Origin: Balamuthia mandrillaris
Lineage: Eukaryota > Discosea > Longamoebia > Balamuthiidae
Assembly: GCA_031835245.1 (NCBI GenBank)
Contig: JAVKOQ010000293.1
Coordinates: forward strand, 1-64,000
DNA: 64,000 bases
Reading direction: 5' to 3'
In this document: in pieces, positions 1 through 12,200 of the stretch
Layout of the letters: every line of letters begins with the position of its first letter
Numbering within the stretch: the first letter of the stretch is position 1
Position numbers and translations under genes: made by a program
The notes under the pieces: model-generated
Told to the model about the DNA's origin: nothing
What the model saw: only the letters and a program-made list of their open reading frames with translations
The model's database searches: none

Positions 1-18
1 AAAAGATTTTAAACACAG

Positions 19-2009
<1,991 letters not shown>

Positions 2010-2047
2010 AATACAAAGTGTGGATTAAAAAAATGGATAGTATTTCT

Positions 2048-2078
<31 letters not shown>

Positions 2079-2170
2079 ACTTTCTCTTTCTCTCCGCATT
2101 CCATAAACAACACCAACGCTTTCGCCAAACAAGCAAGCTCATATATTCGAAATAAGAAACGGCTGTTTGC

Positions 2171-2949
2171 TTAGAAAAAGGCAACAACAGGAGAGGTGAC
2201 TCTTGAGGCGGCACTGCCGGAAGCAGCATCCCAATCCAGCTCTTCCACAAAGACCTCCAAAGCGGGCTCCACTCCGGTGCCGCCGACAGCCTCGCCGGTG
2301 TAGCCGTACACGTAAACAAAGGCGAGTTTTTGCTCGCCAGGGGCCTGAACGGTCTCCTCCAACACCATGTCGCTGTTGCCGCTCTCGTCGCCCCTGGAAC
2401 CGGCGGTGTAGAGGGCGAAGACGAACTCGCTGCCCTCCTCCGAGTACTCCAAACCAGCTCTGTAGGTTTGCTCGCTCGAGTCGTCCACCTGGACAGTGTT
2501 GCTGGAGTTGGTGACGAGCAGGTAATTGCCGGCGTAAGGGGTGTCCCCGCCGTGAACCTCCACCAGACCATGGCGCCGTAGGCTGGAGGTACCAGGTTCG
2601 CCGGCAAGCGCAACGAGCGCCACCCCGTGTATTGGACGTGCTGCTCGGTGCTCTCATAGCCTTTGAAGACCAGCCAGCCGCGAGACATGTAGCCCTCGGA
2701 GAAGAAGTCGAGCTTTTCGCCTTTGCCCAACTCGGTAACGTTCACGGTGAAGGGGGAGCAAGGCACGGACTCTACCACACGCTCGCCAAAGGGGACTTCC
2801 GCCCACTCCTTCCCGTCGATGGTGAAGGCAAGAGAGTCATGGGCTGAGGAGGTGAATGCGTTGAACAGGGAGAGCTCGCAGTGTTGGTGAGCAGAGGAGA
2901 GGGCCACCACCAAGGAAAGGAGGGTCAGCACGGCAAAGAAACGAGACAT
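2171..2949 (-). CDS. secreted protein, possibly DUF4397-like, with an apparent frame change
   Basis: The start at 2949 gives a clean signal peptide, MSRFFAVLTLLSLVVALSSA, followed by a two-Cys region (AFTIDGKEWAEVPFGE). The order short strand, DGK, then FGE and VPCSPFTVNV recalls DUF4397-type beta-sandwich domains, but only loosely. The frame that is good up to about 2590 becomes poor there, and a second frame (GGDTPYAGNYLLVTNSSNTV onward, ending at 2171) carries on with normal protein sequence. Either a 35-base GT...AG segment (GTACCTCC...GGTGGAG) is removed as a tiny intron, which restores phase, or there is a one-base sequencing or genuine frameshift. The gene is convergent with the carbonic-anhydrase-like gene. 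Function unknown. Confidence 0.65.
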
Positions 2950-3460
2950 TGTATTGTTGATATGTGTTGGGATGGAGCAAAAGAAGAAGATAACATAGAA
3001 AAAGCTGAGGTCCCTATGGTACACTAAGTAAATAATGGACGAGTGCTGATAGGTTCATAACTCACGGCTTCCTCGAGTTTATCGCGTTGTTTTCAACTTC
3101 AAGGCAAGAAATGCGAGATGGTGTTCGGAAGCACGTGGTGGGCACGAGGAAGAAAAAAATTGTTTATCGGCCCTTTCGCGTGGGGCTGCCTGGTGGTATT
3201 TTTTTTCTATGAATCAGTGGGACTGCGCTGGGTTAACAAGGCAATACCAAGTGTTCAACTCTCTCCACATGTGGAAGTGCCACTTTCCAGAGAAGACATT
3301 CCTGGAATGCGGCAGCAGTCGTGGAAAAGTACAAGTTCTTGGGTAAGAGCCTTCTGTAACGCGTTTAGTTGGGGGAACATGTATTTTTTTTTTGGTATGT
3401 ACATGCTGTCTTCGTGTGTTGCCCTTATTCGTGTTCCTTTTACTGCAATGCCTCTCTGTT

Positions 3461-3742
3461 TCAAGGAATAGGCGCAGGCAGGCAGACCGCGGCGCACTTG
3501 GCGCTGCAAATTCCAAACCCAGCGTTGCATCCAAGTATCACAGCAGGGGTCCCCACTCCAGCGGTGACCGTCCCAAACACCGCCCCAGCTGCCGCGTAGC
3601 ATTTAACCGCCAGAGCGGCACAGCCCGCCTGGCACACCCCGTAGGCTACCGGCCCAGCCTGAGCTGGTGGAATGGCGAAGGTGGGGAGGAGGAGGACAAC
3701 CAGGAGGATGACTGAGGTGGTGGAAGTAATACTGGTCTTCAT
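3461..3742 (-). CDS. small secreted Cys-rich protein, Zys3-like family (copy 1)
   Basis: A single-exon 93-residue protein. Residues 1-29 are a signal peptide ending AIPPAQA, followed by GPVAYGVCQAGCAALAVKCY, an Ala/Gly/Val-rich centre and CNAGFGICSAKCAAVC. The pattern of G-YGxCQxGCxA, AxxCYxxAG and CNxxxGxCxxxCA matches, from memory, the small family that includes the Chlamydomonas zygote-specific Zys3 protein and many fungal and protist secreted proteins of unknown role. Six or more Cys suggest disulphides. It is a tandem paralogue of the gene at 4237-4497 on the same strand. A TATA-like run and a duplicated 17-base motif lie upstream. Confidence 0.8.
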   Translation of the reverse strand: MKTSITSTTSVILLVVLLLPTFAIPPAQAGPVAYGVCQAGCAALAVKCYAAAGAVFGTVTAGVGTPAVILGCNAGFGICSAKCAAVCLPAPIP

Positions 3743-3840
3743 ATTGTGGGGCGCGAAGCGTTCGGGTGTGTATCAATGAGAGATGTTCAGTTTTGTGAGT
3801 TTTGGGTACGAAAAAAAAAAAGAAGGAGGATGGGTTGTTC

Positions 3841-3965
3841 CTATATATATTTGGAGCCTGTGTCCTGCACGCATCGGCATCGCCCAAAACTGGGGAGGAA
3901 ATTTCCGTTGGGGACACAAAAACATTTTCAAGACGACATCAGAGTGATGAGGAAATTTCCGTTGG
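3841..3965 (-). promoter_or_regulatory. TATA-like run and duplicated 17-base motif upstream of the Zys3-like gene
   Basis: TATATATAT at 3843-3851 lies about 100 bases before the start at 3742. GAGGAAATTTCCGTTGG occurs twice, at 3895-3911 and 3949-3965, exactly 54 bases apart, in otherwise dissimilar sequence. The core GGAAATTTCC is a perfect palindrome, so it could bind a dimeric factor. Regulatory function is inference. Confidence 0.5.
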
Positions 3966-4236
3966 AGGTCATCAAAGTCATGACGACATTGCGATGCGAA
4001 CTTTTATGTGTCTACAAAAAATAAAACCAGCAAGGAGAACACGAGAAGAAAGGAAGCGAGGAGTCCTCTCTTCTTTTGTTTTAGCATACGGAAAACAAGT
4101 CAAAGAAACAGGAAAGTTAAAAAAAAAGTTAAAAAAGAAAAGAAACATGTTTCTTTTTTTTTGTAAACAAAAGCCATATGTAAAAAGTATGTGCTAGTCT
4201 GTTTTTTTAACTTTCCTGGTTCTTCGACTTGCGGTT

Positions 4237-4497
4237 TCAAGGAGTCGGCGCAGCCAAGGTCGCAACAGCGCACTTGGCGCTACATATTCCAAAACCTGCG
4301 TTGCATGCCTGAACGGCAGCCGGGGCAGCAGCAGCAAGGACAGTCCCAAAGGTCGCACCAGCAGCAGAGTAGCATGAGACCACCAGAGCAGCGCAACCAG
4401 CCTGGCACACTCCGTAGGTGAGTGGTCCAGCCTCAGCGCTTCGTACGATGAGGCCGGTGAAAATGAGGGTCATGAACAGCACAGCCAAGGTCTTCAT
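4237..4497 (-). CDS. small secreted Cys-rich protein, Zys3-like family (copy 2)
   Basis: An 86-residue protein. I chose the Met at 4497 because MKTLAVLFMTLIFTGLIV followed by RSAEA is a good signal peptide; an upstream in-frame extension would spoil it. The mature part GPLTYGVCQAGCAALVVSCY...CNAGFGICSAKCAVATL is closely similar to the neighbour at 3461-3742, so the two are a tandem duplication. A TATAAAA run on the sense strand at about 4625-4632 lies 130 bases upstream. The paralogues differ most in the signal peptide and in the alanine-rich centre. Function unknown beyond secretion. Confidence 0.8.
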   Translation of the reverse strand: MKTLAVLFMTLIFTGLIVRSAEAGPLTYGVCQAGCAALVVSCYSAAGATFGTVLAAAAPAAVQACNAGFGICSAKCAVATLAAPTP

Positions 4498-4803
4498 GGC
4501 GTGATCACTTGTATTCGTCAAAGATCTTGTGTTTGTCAGCAAGTAAGTGGATGTGAGAGTGTTGTTAGGCGTGGAGGAAAAGAAAAAGAAAAAGAAAATG
4601 AAACTATGGAGGGGTTAGCTCTTTTTTTATAGTTGAGAGGAAGGCATGACCCTGTTCAGGACAGAGAGGCATGCCCAGGACAGAAAAAAAGGATGGCTGC
4701 CATTGGTGGAGCTGTTTCTTGTGGACACATCAGCCAAAAACTATATACCGTCGACAAGCCGAAAAGTTTCGAAGAAGAGAAATATTTAAAAACCGTAACA
4801 GGG

Positions 4804-4984
4804 ATGGAGCTGCTGGCGGAAGAGGTGGTGGTGGGGTATATCTTCGTGCATGTGGGCGTGGAAGACCTCTTGTCCCTGTCCTTGGTTTCCACCGCTTTTA
4901 AACGCATGGCCTCTGATCACACGTACGCGAAACCTTTTTTTCACAAAGCCTCACAATACTCAACTCATTTCTCTCCTCCTCCTC

Positions 4985-5024
<40 letters not shown>

Positions 5025-5667
5025 CTCTAAAATCTGCTTTCAACAGTTTGTGGCAACCGTTGCTTCAGCAAAGCTTTGGCTCGCAATGGAAGCGCTACCA
5101 ACCAACAAAGGATGATCAGGGAGTTGTGGATTGGAGACTGGAGTTTCTCCTTCACACGTTCATCCAAAAGCACATGAACGCCCCTGAATATCACACTTAC
5201 TTACATCCTTCTCCAAGTGGACGCTCTGTGTGCTATCGGTGCTCCTATGTTATTGGTATTCACTGTTCTTTTTCTTTCTCTTGGGCGACGTTGAGGCCGT
5301 AATGCTAAACGAATACTCTGTAGAGAAGGGCACGCTTAGAGGTTTTATCAGTGGCGTGGTTACAGGGAATCAAGGGGGAAGATACGAGCATGCTTCCTGC
5401 ATTCTGCAGAGAGAGTACCCTTTTCCGGCCTCATCTTCGTGCCATGACGCATCGTTATCGCCATGGAAGAGAAGGGGCATTACGTCACTTCGTTTTGGAT
5501 CGGCCATTCCCTACATTGCGAAACAGCAAATAGCGTTGTGGGTCACACGCGGCATGTTGGATGAAAACACCCCGCCTGTTGTTGGCCTTCGAACCGTTGG
5601 TTCTTCTTCTGATTCTGCTCCCTCTTCTTTATCCTCTCGCCGTCGAAAAAGAAGAAGAGTAAAATGA
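4804..5667 (+). CDS. F-box protein (3' part uncertain)
   Basis: Exon 1 is 4804-4922 and exon 2 starts at 5047 after a CT-rich intron; they join in phase. The N-terminus MELLAEEVVVGYIFVHVG followed by VEDLLSLSLVSTAFKRMASD is an F-box, and after the intron TLWQPLLQQSFGSQWKRYQP is the usual continuation in protist F-box proteins, so it probably docks on SKP1. The exon 2 frame stops at 5302. A second open frame with reasonable sequence (VMLNEYSVEKGTLRGFISG, basic tail RRRKRRRVK) runs to 5667, so another short intron near 5225-5293 is likely but I could not fix its borders. A palindrome GTCGAC lies at 4750, about 50 bases before the start. Confidence 0.65.
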
Positions 5668-5741
5668 AGCATTTTATTGCAACTGTTCTGTTCATGTTCT
5701 TCAGGTTCTTTTTCTTCTCCTCCTGCTTCTTCTTGTACTTT

Positions 5742-5966
5742 TTATTGTTCACTTCCACTGAAGAGACAGTTCCTGTTATTAACTGGTACACAAGTGTGTC
5801 TGCAAAGAGAAGTTGATGCATTTGGGAAGCGGAAGCCCGCAATATGGCCTTCCTTTGTTCTCAGTTCAATCATCACTTCGTGGTCGTAGTGCAAGGGTGC
5901 TTGTGCATTGACGAACCATATTTCAACAACGTCTTCTTCTCGATAATAACTGCAGTTGAGAGACAT
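5742..5966 (-). CDS. DUF2283-family small protein (copy A)
   Basis: A 74-residue protein. SYYREEDVVEIWFVNAQAP, then EVMIELRTKEGHIAGFRFPN, is the DUF2283 layout: a YYxxxDxxxIxF opening, an acidic/hydrophobic middle strand and a final IxGFxxxxA strand. DUF2283 is known mainly from bacteria and archaea and has no assigned function. Only 33 bases separate this start from the stop of the paralogue at 6000-6263. A GT...TTTTTTTTTATCAG stretch spans that gap, so one gene with two domains joined by an intron is an alternative to two genes. Confidence 0.65.
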   Translation of the reverse strand: MSLNCSYYREEDVVEIWFVNAQAPLHYDHEVMIELRTKEGHIAGFRFPNASTSLCRHTCVPVNNRNCLFSGSEQ

Positions 5967-5999
5967 CGGGCTGATAAAAAAAAAGGATATATATTAGTT

Positions 6000-6263
6000 T
6001 TATGCACAAGTGTAGTTCAAAAAACCCCTTTGCCACCTTTTGCCATCAACAGGAGCTAAACGATCATAAAAGTGGCATGCCAGCAAGTGGGATGCGCCCT
6101 TTACCTCCAATGCTACTATTTTCTCGTTTTCGTCCAGGTCCAAACAAATGTTAGGTGTGAGCGGGTCGCTATCGTATATGAGCCCAGGGGAGGCACGGAT
6201 GAAGTAGATTTTAAGCGCATCTACATCACCGTAATACCTGTAAACTATGTCCTCCCTGAACAT
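6000..6263 (-). CDS. DUF2283-family small protein (copy B)
   Basis: An 87-residue protein. YRYYGDVDALKIYFIRAS, then NICLDLDENEKIVALEVKGA, fits DUF2283 very well (YDxxxDxLyi...LDxDexgxivaLEi). The tail KRWQRGFLNYTCA lies outside the domain. An upstream exon is possible: a GTATGTC...TTCAG segment (about 6255-6325) joins ACHSSHGGDW to EDIVYRYY in phase. I keep the simple Met start. The tandem arrangement with copy A suggests local duplication; bacterial origin is inference from the family's usual distribution. Confidence 0.7.
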   Translation of the reverse strand: MFREDIVYRYYGDVDALKIYFIRASPGLIYDSDPLTPNICLDLDENEKIVALEVKGASHLLACHFYDRLAPVDGKRWQRGFLNYTCA

Positions 6264-6912
6264 GCATGAACAGGTGATTATTATAAAAAGAGCATGAACA
6301 ACAGAACATTATGACATACCAATCCCCTCCATGGCTCGAATGACACGCTTCTGAGACCCCTTTGTATGTTGTGACCTCCGATTGTTGCTTTCTGTACTTT
6401 ATAAGCCGGAGGTCTTGCGATGCGTTTCTCCCCTTCATACTGTATTGGTTTTTTGTTTTTGTCCTCTTCTTTTGCTTCCGCCGGCTCTTCCTTCTCTGTT
6501 TCTTTTTTTTGCCCAAAAAATGGATACACAAAAGCAGCAGACAGGCGACACGAAGAAGCAAGAGACGCACGTTGCATCCGAGAGAGGAAGCCATGAGGAC
6601 GGTCGTCCTAGCGGGGGGGCCAGCTGGAGGTGGTGCGTGGAGAACTATGCGTTTTGAGCCCGCGTACTGCACGCGGCGTTCCAACAATATCTTACATCAT
6701 CTAGGGCGTCGGTGACTATCGAGCGAGTGGCGGGTGAGATGCTGCGTTGGCCTTCCCGCCATCGTTGGCCTTAAGTCTTTGTGTCTTTGCATTCTGCCGA
6801 GCAAGGTTACCTCGAAGCTTAGTGTACGCTGAAGGCACGTCCACGCGGCCCAAAAAAAAACAAATATATGAACAGGAAGCTTGTTGTAAAGTCTTTTTCG
6901 AACAAGGAGGGG
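6264..6912. other. no convincing gene
   Basis: Open frames on both strands here are short, Lys-rich or Leu-rich and show no family pattern. The only useful signal is the possible upstream exon of the DUF2283 gene near 6320-6460 on the minus strand. Confidence 0.5.
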
Positions 6913-7095
6913 TTAATGTTTATGCTCCTCTTTTTGATAGAAAGCCTTTCCATGACCATCGTTGTAGTAACGACTTCCATCGCTATTCTTATAGTAATAG
7001 CTGCCATCCACGTTGGAGTAGTGATAATTGCCTCTGTCGCCGGAGCGGTAAACGTTGTTTTGTTGGTTGCTACCTTTGTACTGATATGAGTTATA
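6913..7095 (-). CDS. Tyr/Ser/Asn-rich small protein, last exon only
   Basis: The sequence after a CAG acceptor at 7096 reads YNSYQYKGSNQQ, then GNYHYSNVDGSYYYKNSDGS and RYYNDGHGKAFY, ending at 6913. Repeated NxDGSYYY blocks of this kind occur in short uncharacterised proteins of fungi and protists. I could not find a convincing first exon: the frame upstream has no good Met and soon runs into the DNA transposon beginning near 7189. The gene may have lost its 5' end to that insertion, or the first exon may be very short. Confidence 0.45.
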   Translation of the reverse strand, partial: YNSYQYKGSNQQNNVYRSGDRGNYHYSNVDGSYYYKNSDGSRYYNDGHGKAFYQKEEHKH

Positions 7096-7188
7096 CTGCG
7101 GTTTTAGAAAAGTTTCCCACGATTTTCCACCGATTGGCCAGGTGAACTGTTGAGTCGGGAGGAAAGAAAAAAAGTAGAAGGAGTGAAA

Positions 7189-8713
7189 CAATGGCAAGCA
7201 GGAAGAGGCCTCGCCATAACTATTCTGAAGACACCAAGAAACTTTGCCTTGCTCAAACTGAGGTGAGGAAAAAACGTAAACAAAAAAAAAAGCCAACACC
7301 CTATGCCTTCTGCAAGAATGCAGACACTCCAGATGCTTCCACCGTTTATCACTGGAAAAGGCAAGAAGCTGCACCTCCTCGGGACCCTGCCGTCCTTCCA
7401 CCCCGTGGCCGTCCTCCAAAACTCTCATGTCAAGAGCAGTTGGTGGTTGGAGGTTGGGTTCTTTCTCATGTGAAGGCCCACAAGCAGACTTCCATCAAAG
7501 CCATCCAAAAGTTCATTGCTGCTAGCTTTCAGGAGGATGTCAGTATTGGTTGGGTATCTACCCACATGAAAGCTTTACACCTGTCCTCTCATCAAGCTGC
7601 CAACAAGCCCTCCAAGTATGCAAGACCTCAACTTCCACAAGAGCTCTATCGATTTTTGAAGGGTTTATGAAACCAGATTGATGAGCTTGGAGATCCCACC
7701 TGTGTAGTTGCTGTGGACACTGTATGATTCACACACCCTGAGTACATCCTCAGGACATATGCTCCACAGGGAAGGTATGTAGCCCCGGTTTTAGATTATT
7801 TTGCCATGGTAATGCACCTGTAATGCTCCAATCTAATTCTCACGGGATCTCTGTGTAACTTTTAAACACCATCCCAACAGTGGCCAGCCCTCACTCTGGG
7901 AAAACAGGTTTGACTACAAAATGATCTTATATGAAGGATTGGTCATGAGTGGGGAGGTGCTTCCTCCTGTCATATTCACTAACTGCCCTACTGTGCCCAA
8001 GGATGTTGACGTTGGAGGGGATGGAAAAGTGGTCTACATTCCTGGCCTCTCAGCACCTTCAGCGGATCTAACGTTGTGGTGGTTGGACTTGGTAGGGGAC
8101 TACCTGAATGACAATCCGTTGGTGGTCCATGACTGTGGACCTGAGTACACTGCACACTTGGTTCAAGATTTCTTCATGGAGATGGGAGCTTCAACCTGTT
8201 CCTTCCCAGCTACAGGCGGGGCATTTGTAAACCTATGTGATAACCCCTTTAACTCCCAGCTTAAGAAGCTCTATTTCCAGGAGCATCACGATTCTTATGT
8301 AGCCAAACTGAAGGTGATACTGCATGCCTATTATTGCCCCTCTACAGAGAGCATTCAATCCTACTTCAAGCATGTTGGGTGGATGGGGCTGCGACCTTCA
8401 AGGGCGTATGTCCGTTGGTTGCTAGAGGAAGGCTACTGACCTGGGAAACGTGGAGCCAGATTGTATGAGGAAATGAGAACTGCCTATCTTGGGTGGAAAC
8501 ACAATCTACGCTTGGTCGCCAGCAATGCAGAGCAGCACAGGCAGTGCTCTGCCAGAAACCAGACTTGGCATGTTTGGCAGTAGCCTTCTTGGAGCTTTAT
8601 TTGCACCAAACAATATATTTTTTTCATGGCAATCTTTTGTGAAACTGCAGATAGTGGTGATGGCTGTACTTGCCATTGTTGCTGCGGTGGTTGGATCCCC
8701 ATTGTCGGTTTGA
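7189..8713 (+). mobile_element. decayed Tc1/mariner-type (IS630 superfamily) DNA transposon
   Basis: A transposase-like frame begins MASRKRPRHNYSEDTKKLCL. It has an N-terminal helix-turn-helix region with a basic GRPPK hook (PRGRPPKLSCQEQLVVGGW), then CVVAVDT (first catalytic Asp), LVVHDCGPEYTAHL (second Asp) and NLCDNPFNSQLKKLYFQ (third acidic position), the DDE order of this superfamily. The frame is held throughout but has three in-frame stops, all TGA, at 7668, 7725 and 8437, and a phase-preserving GT-AG intron at 7775-7880. This copy therefore cannot make a full transposase. Terminal inverted repeats and a TA duplication were not identified, so the borders are approximate. Confidence 0.8.
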
Positions 8714-9233
8714 GTAGCCTCCTCCCCTTAACGTTTTTGTTTTTGAAATGTCAGCCATGAAGCAACGCAAAGTCAACCAAGCATTTCACCACATACCCAT
8801 ATCTAGAGGAGGCTTCCCATGCCAGTGAAACGACCACAACCAAGAGCACCACCACCAGTCCCAGCCGCGTTGCAGTGTACACTCTAACTCTGATTGTTTG
8901 TTGTGTTGGTTTGTGTGTTTTTTGTTGCAACAAGAAAAACAAAAAAATAGCTGAGAGAAATAAAATCTGCTATGAAAATATATATTCTTGGAAAAAATTG
9001 AAGTTCACGTGCACAAAATTTAAATTAAAAGTTGATCCTCCAATCCAAATTCAAAAAACTTAGGCAACGAGTAGCCATGTCGTCCTGGAATGCTAATGTT
9101 TCACATAACGACCCCATAAGGCTGGAAAGAAAGGGCAACAGCAGGTGTGGATAAGCGCGTCTCTCTCCTTTGCTACTTCTGCTTCGCTTCACTACGTTCT
9201 GGCCTCTTTGCTTCTTCTCTTCTTTGTCAACAC
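8714..9233. other. intergenic, AT-rich; possible first exon of the next gene
   Basis: Nothing gene-like was seen up to about 9060. MSSWNANVSHNDPIRLERKG at 9077 on the plus strand could be a first exon: splicing GT at 9145 to the AG at 9256-9257 joins it in phase to SAKQDSPAWPDP of the large gene. The simple Met at 9234 is the alternative start. Confidence 0.4.
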
Positions 9234-12200
9234 ATGCAAACACCAGTTCCCAGCGCAAAACAAGACTCGCCGGCATGGCCGGACCCGGCGCCTTCCTTCT
9301 GCTCGGACCACCCACAGGGACCTCTGGTGGATGACGTCTCCCGCCTGAACGCCTGCACGGTGGGCGGGGTGTTCTACCCGCGCCTCGAAGGGGACGTTCA
9401 GCTGGTGCTCGCGTTGGCCCGCCGGACGGGGCGTCACGTCAGCGTCCGGGGGACCAAGCACAGCATGGGAGGCCAGTCCTTGTGCGCCGAGGCTCTGGTG
9501 GTCGACATGACGCGCATGAACCTGATCAGGGTGCACCCGGAGAGGCAGAAGATGACGGTGCAGACGGGAGCGCTCTGGCAGGACGTCATCAGGGAGCTGA
9601 ACAAGGCGGGGCTCTCCCCGAGGACCATGCAGTCCTACTCGAGCTTCTCGGTGGGCGGCACGCTGGCCGTCAACGCCCACGGCATCACCTCCGACTTTGC
9701 CTTGGCCGAGTCGGTGGTCAGCTTTCGCCTGGTCAAAGCGGACGGCAGCATCGTGGAGTGCTCTCGACCGCAAGAGAAGGAGGGAAAGGAGATAGCAGAA
9801 GAGAATGAGGAAGGAGCAGAGCTGTTTGGTTGTGCGTTGGGAGGGTACGGCATGTTTGGTATCATCACGGAAGTGGTCATGAAGGTGGACGTTAACGTGA
9901 ACTTGATCGTGGACACGTTGCCTATGCTCTCGCTGCCAGACTTTGCGCACATCTACGACCACGTCCTTAAGAACCCGACTGAGGATGTGGTGATCAAGTT
10001 GGCTCGCTTGGACATCACCACCATGGAACACATCGACCTCTTCCTCTTTCGCAACGCCTCTTCCTCTTCAAAGGAAGTAGGAAAGACCATCTCTTACCTG
10101 CCCCTTCGCCCGAGAGAGATGTCCGGAGCGAGTCGTCTTATCTACAAGTGGCTAGCTCCGACCGTCAAAGAGCTTCGCTTCGCCCTGGAACATCGCTTGG
10201 GCGTGGCGTTGGACTGGAATAGCAACGCGGAGCAGCAACGCAACCTCCTTATGTACGAGTCGGCGGAGCCTTTGGCAAAACTTTTCGAGCCGCTGTTTCG
10301 TACTGACGACACGTTCGTGCTGCAGGAATACTTTGTGCCCAAACGCAACTTTCTGGCTTGGGTGAGGAGAGCCAAAACTATTCTCGTGGAAGAACATGTT
10401 TCTTCTCCTGCTTCATCACCTGCCTCCTCTTCTGCTTCTGCGTCATCATCTGCTCCGCTGTGCAACCTTTTGAACATCACCGTCCGTTTCGTGCATAAAG
10501 ACAAGGACACAGCTTTGCCCTACGCTCGTTGTCCGGAGGGCAGCTTTGCCTTTGTTCTCTACTATCGTATCACTCGATCCGCCGAAGGGGATGCTCTTCT
10601 GGCCGACCTTCATCGACGTTTGGTGGCTATAACGTTGGACCTCAACGGCACTTTCTACTTGCCGTATCGTCACCATTATTCGGACGAAGACTTGAGAAGA
10701 GCCTATCCTGATATCGATCGCTTTTGGGAGAAAAAAGCAAAGTACGATCCCGATGGTCTCTTTGACAGCCTTTGGCGGCAGCGTTACAGACCTTCTTCTT
10801 CTGCAACACTCAACAAGAAGAAAGAGAGAGGTCGTTTGGAAGATCATCTATGGTCTCAAAGAGAAGCGAAGGACGCAGCTGAAGAATTTGTGCCGCCTAT
10901 AGTCAGTGAACGAAGAGAGCAATCCTTTCGCGCGGTGATGAACGACATGGAGTCCCGACGCGAGTTGACGGAAGAGTTCCTCACCAACATCTTCAACATC
11001 GAAGACCCTCAACAGCTCACTCGCCTCCTCTCCAAGTGCGTTTGGGATCCTCGCAACCTAAACGATGCTGACATCTACTCCTCGCTTCAAGCTGAACTCG
11101 CTCAGCTCAGCAAACAGGGTTCTCTCCTCCGCCCATTGACGAACGGTTGGAAGCAACTGACCCAGCTTAGAGACCAGAAGAAGGAGCTGTTGCGAGAAGT
11201 GCTGTCCATCGTTGGCCATTTGGGAAAGATGGGACAGTTGAACGACTATCTTAGCATCGGCGACCACGGCAAAATGGTTCAATCTCTGCGTGACGCTTTG
11301 CGCATGCGTGGAGAAGTTGTTATCCTTCATGACTCCCCTGGTACTGATGAAGACAATCTGGCAGCTGTTTTGGAGAGAGGCAGCGTGGAACCAGTCGGTC
11401 GTTTCTGCTTTGTGGATTACGAGCATTTGCACAACGATGATGCTTTGGGGAGAGAAGTGGCCCCAGAGTCAATGGACTTGGTGACCATTAACCAGGGCCT
11501 TCATCACCTACCTCAAGAGCAACTCGTTCCTTTCCTTCGTTCCATCTATCGAGTGCTGCGTCCAGGAGGTCTATTTATAGTTCGAGAGCACGATTGCGAT
11601 GAGGAGAGACATCCTCGTTTGCTGCCAATGCTGGACGTGGCCCACATGGTCTTCAACGCGGTGACGGGAGTGTCTCCGCAAATGGAGCGCAGTGAGCGAA
11701 GAGCCTTTCGTTCGGTGTTGCAGTGGAGAGAGGTAGTTATGAGAGCAGCGGGCTTTGGAGACACACTCCTCTACGAAATGCAGACAGGAGATCCAACTTG
11801 GGATGAGATGATGTGTTTCTACAAAGCCCCTCTGTGGAATCCATCTCCATCTCCTTCTCTTTCTTCTTCATCATCTTCTCTAGCGGCTTCTTCGCAGCTC
11901 AAAGCGATAAAAACTGTGGAAAGTATGGCTCCAGTGATTCTCCCCCGTGTAACGGCTCTTGTGAATCAAGTTCCGTCGCTTCTTCTCGACGCTCTCAAAG
12001 CTCTCATCGATGGTCTCATCGCAGCTCTTCCTGAGCTCTCTGCTGCCCTCAAGTCGATGGCCGCATCCTCTCTCTCCAAGGGACAAGCCTTCGTCGTGGA
12101 ACAGCTTTTGGATGGTTACGTGGAACCGACTGTTCGATTGTTGAGCCGTTTTCAACCGCACTTTGACAACGTTCAAATAGCGAACGAAAAGTTTGAAGAG

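Noticed and set aside
7668-8439. Readthrough or selenocysteine reading of TGA in the transposase
   Set aside because: TGA is a normal stop in neighbouring host genes (for example at 19390 and 45506) and no recoding structure was seen; decay is simpler.
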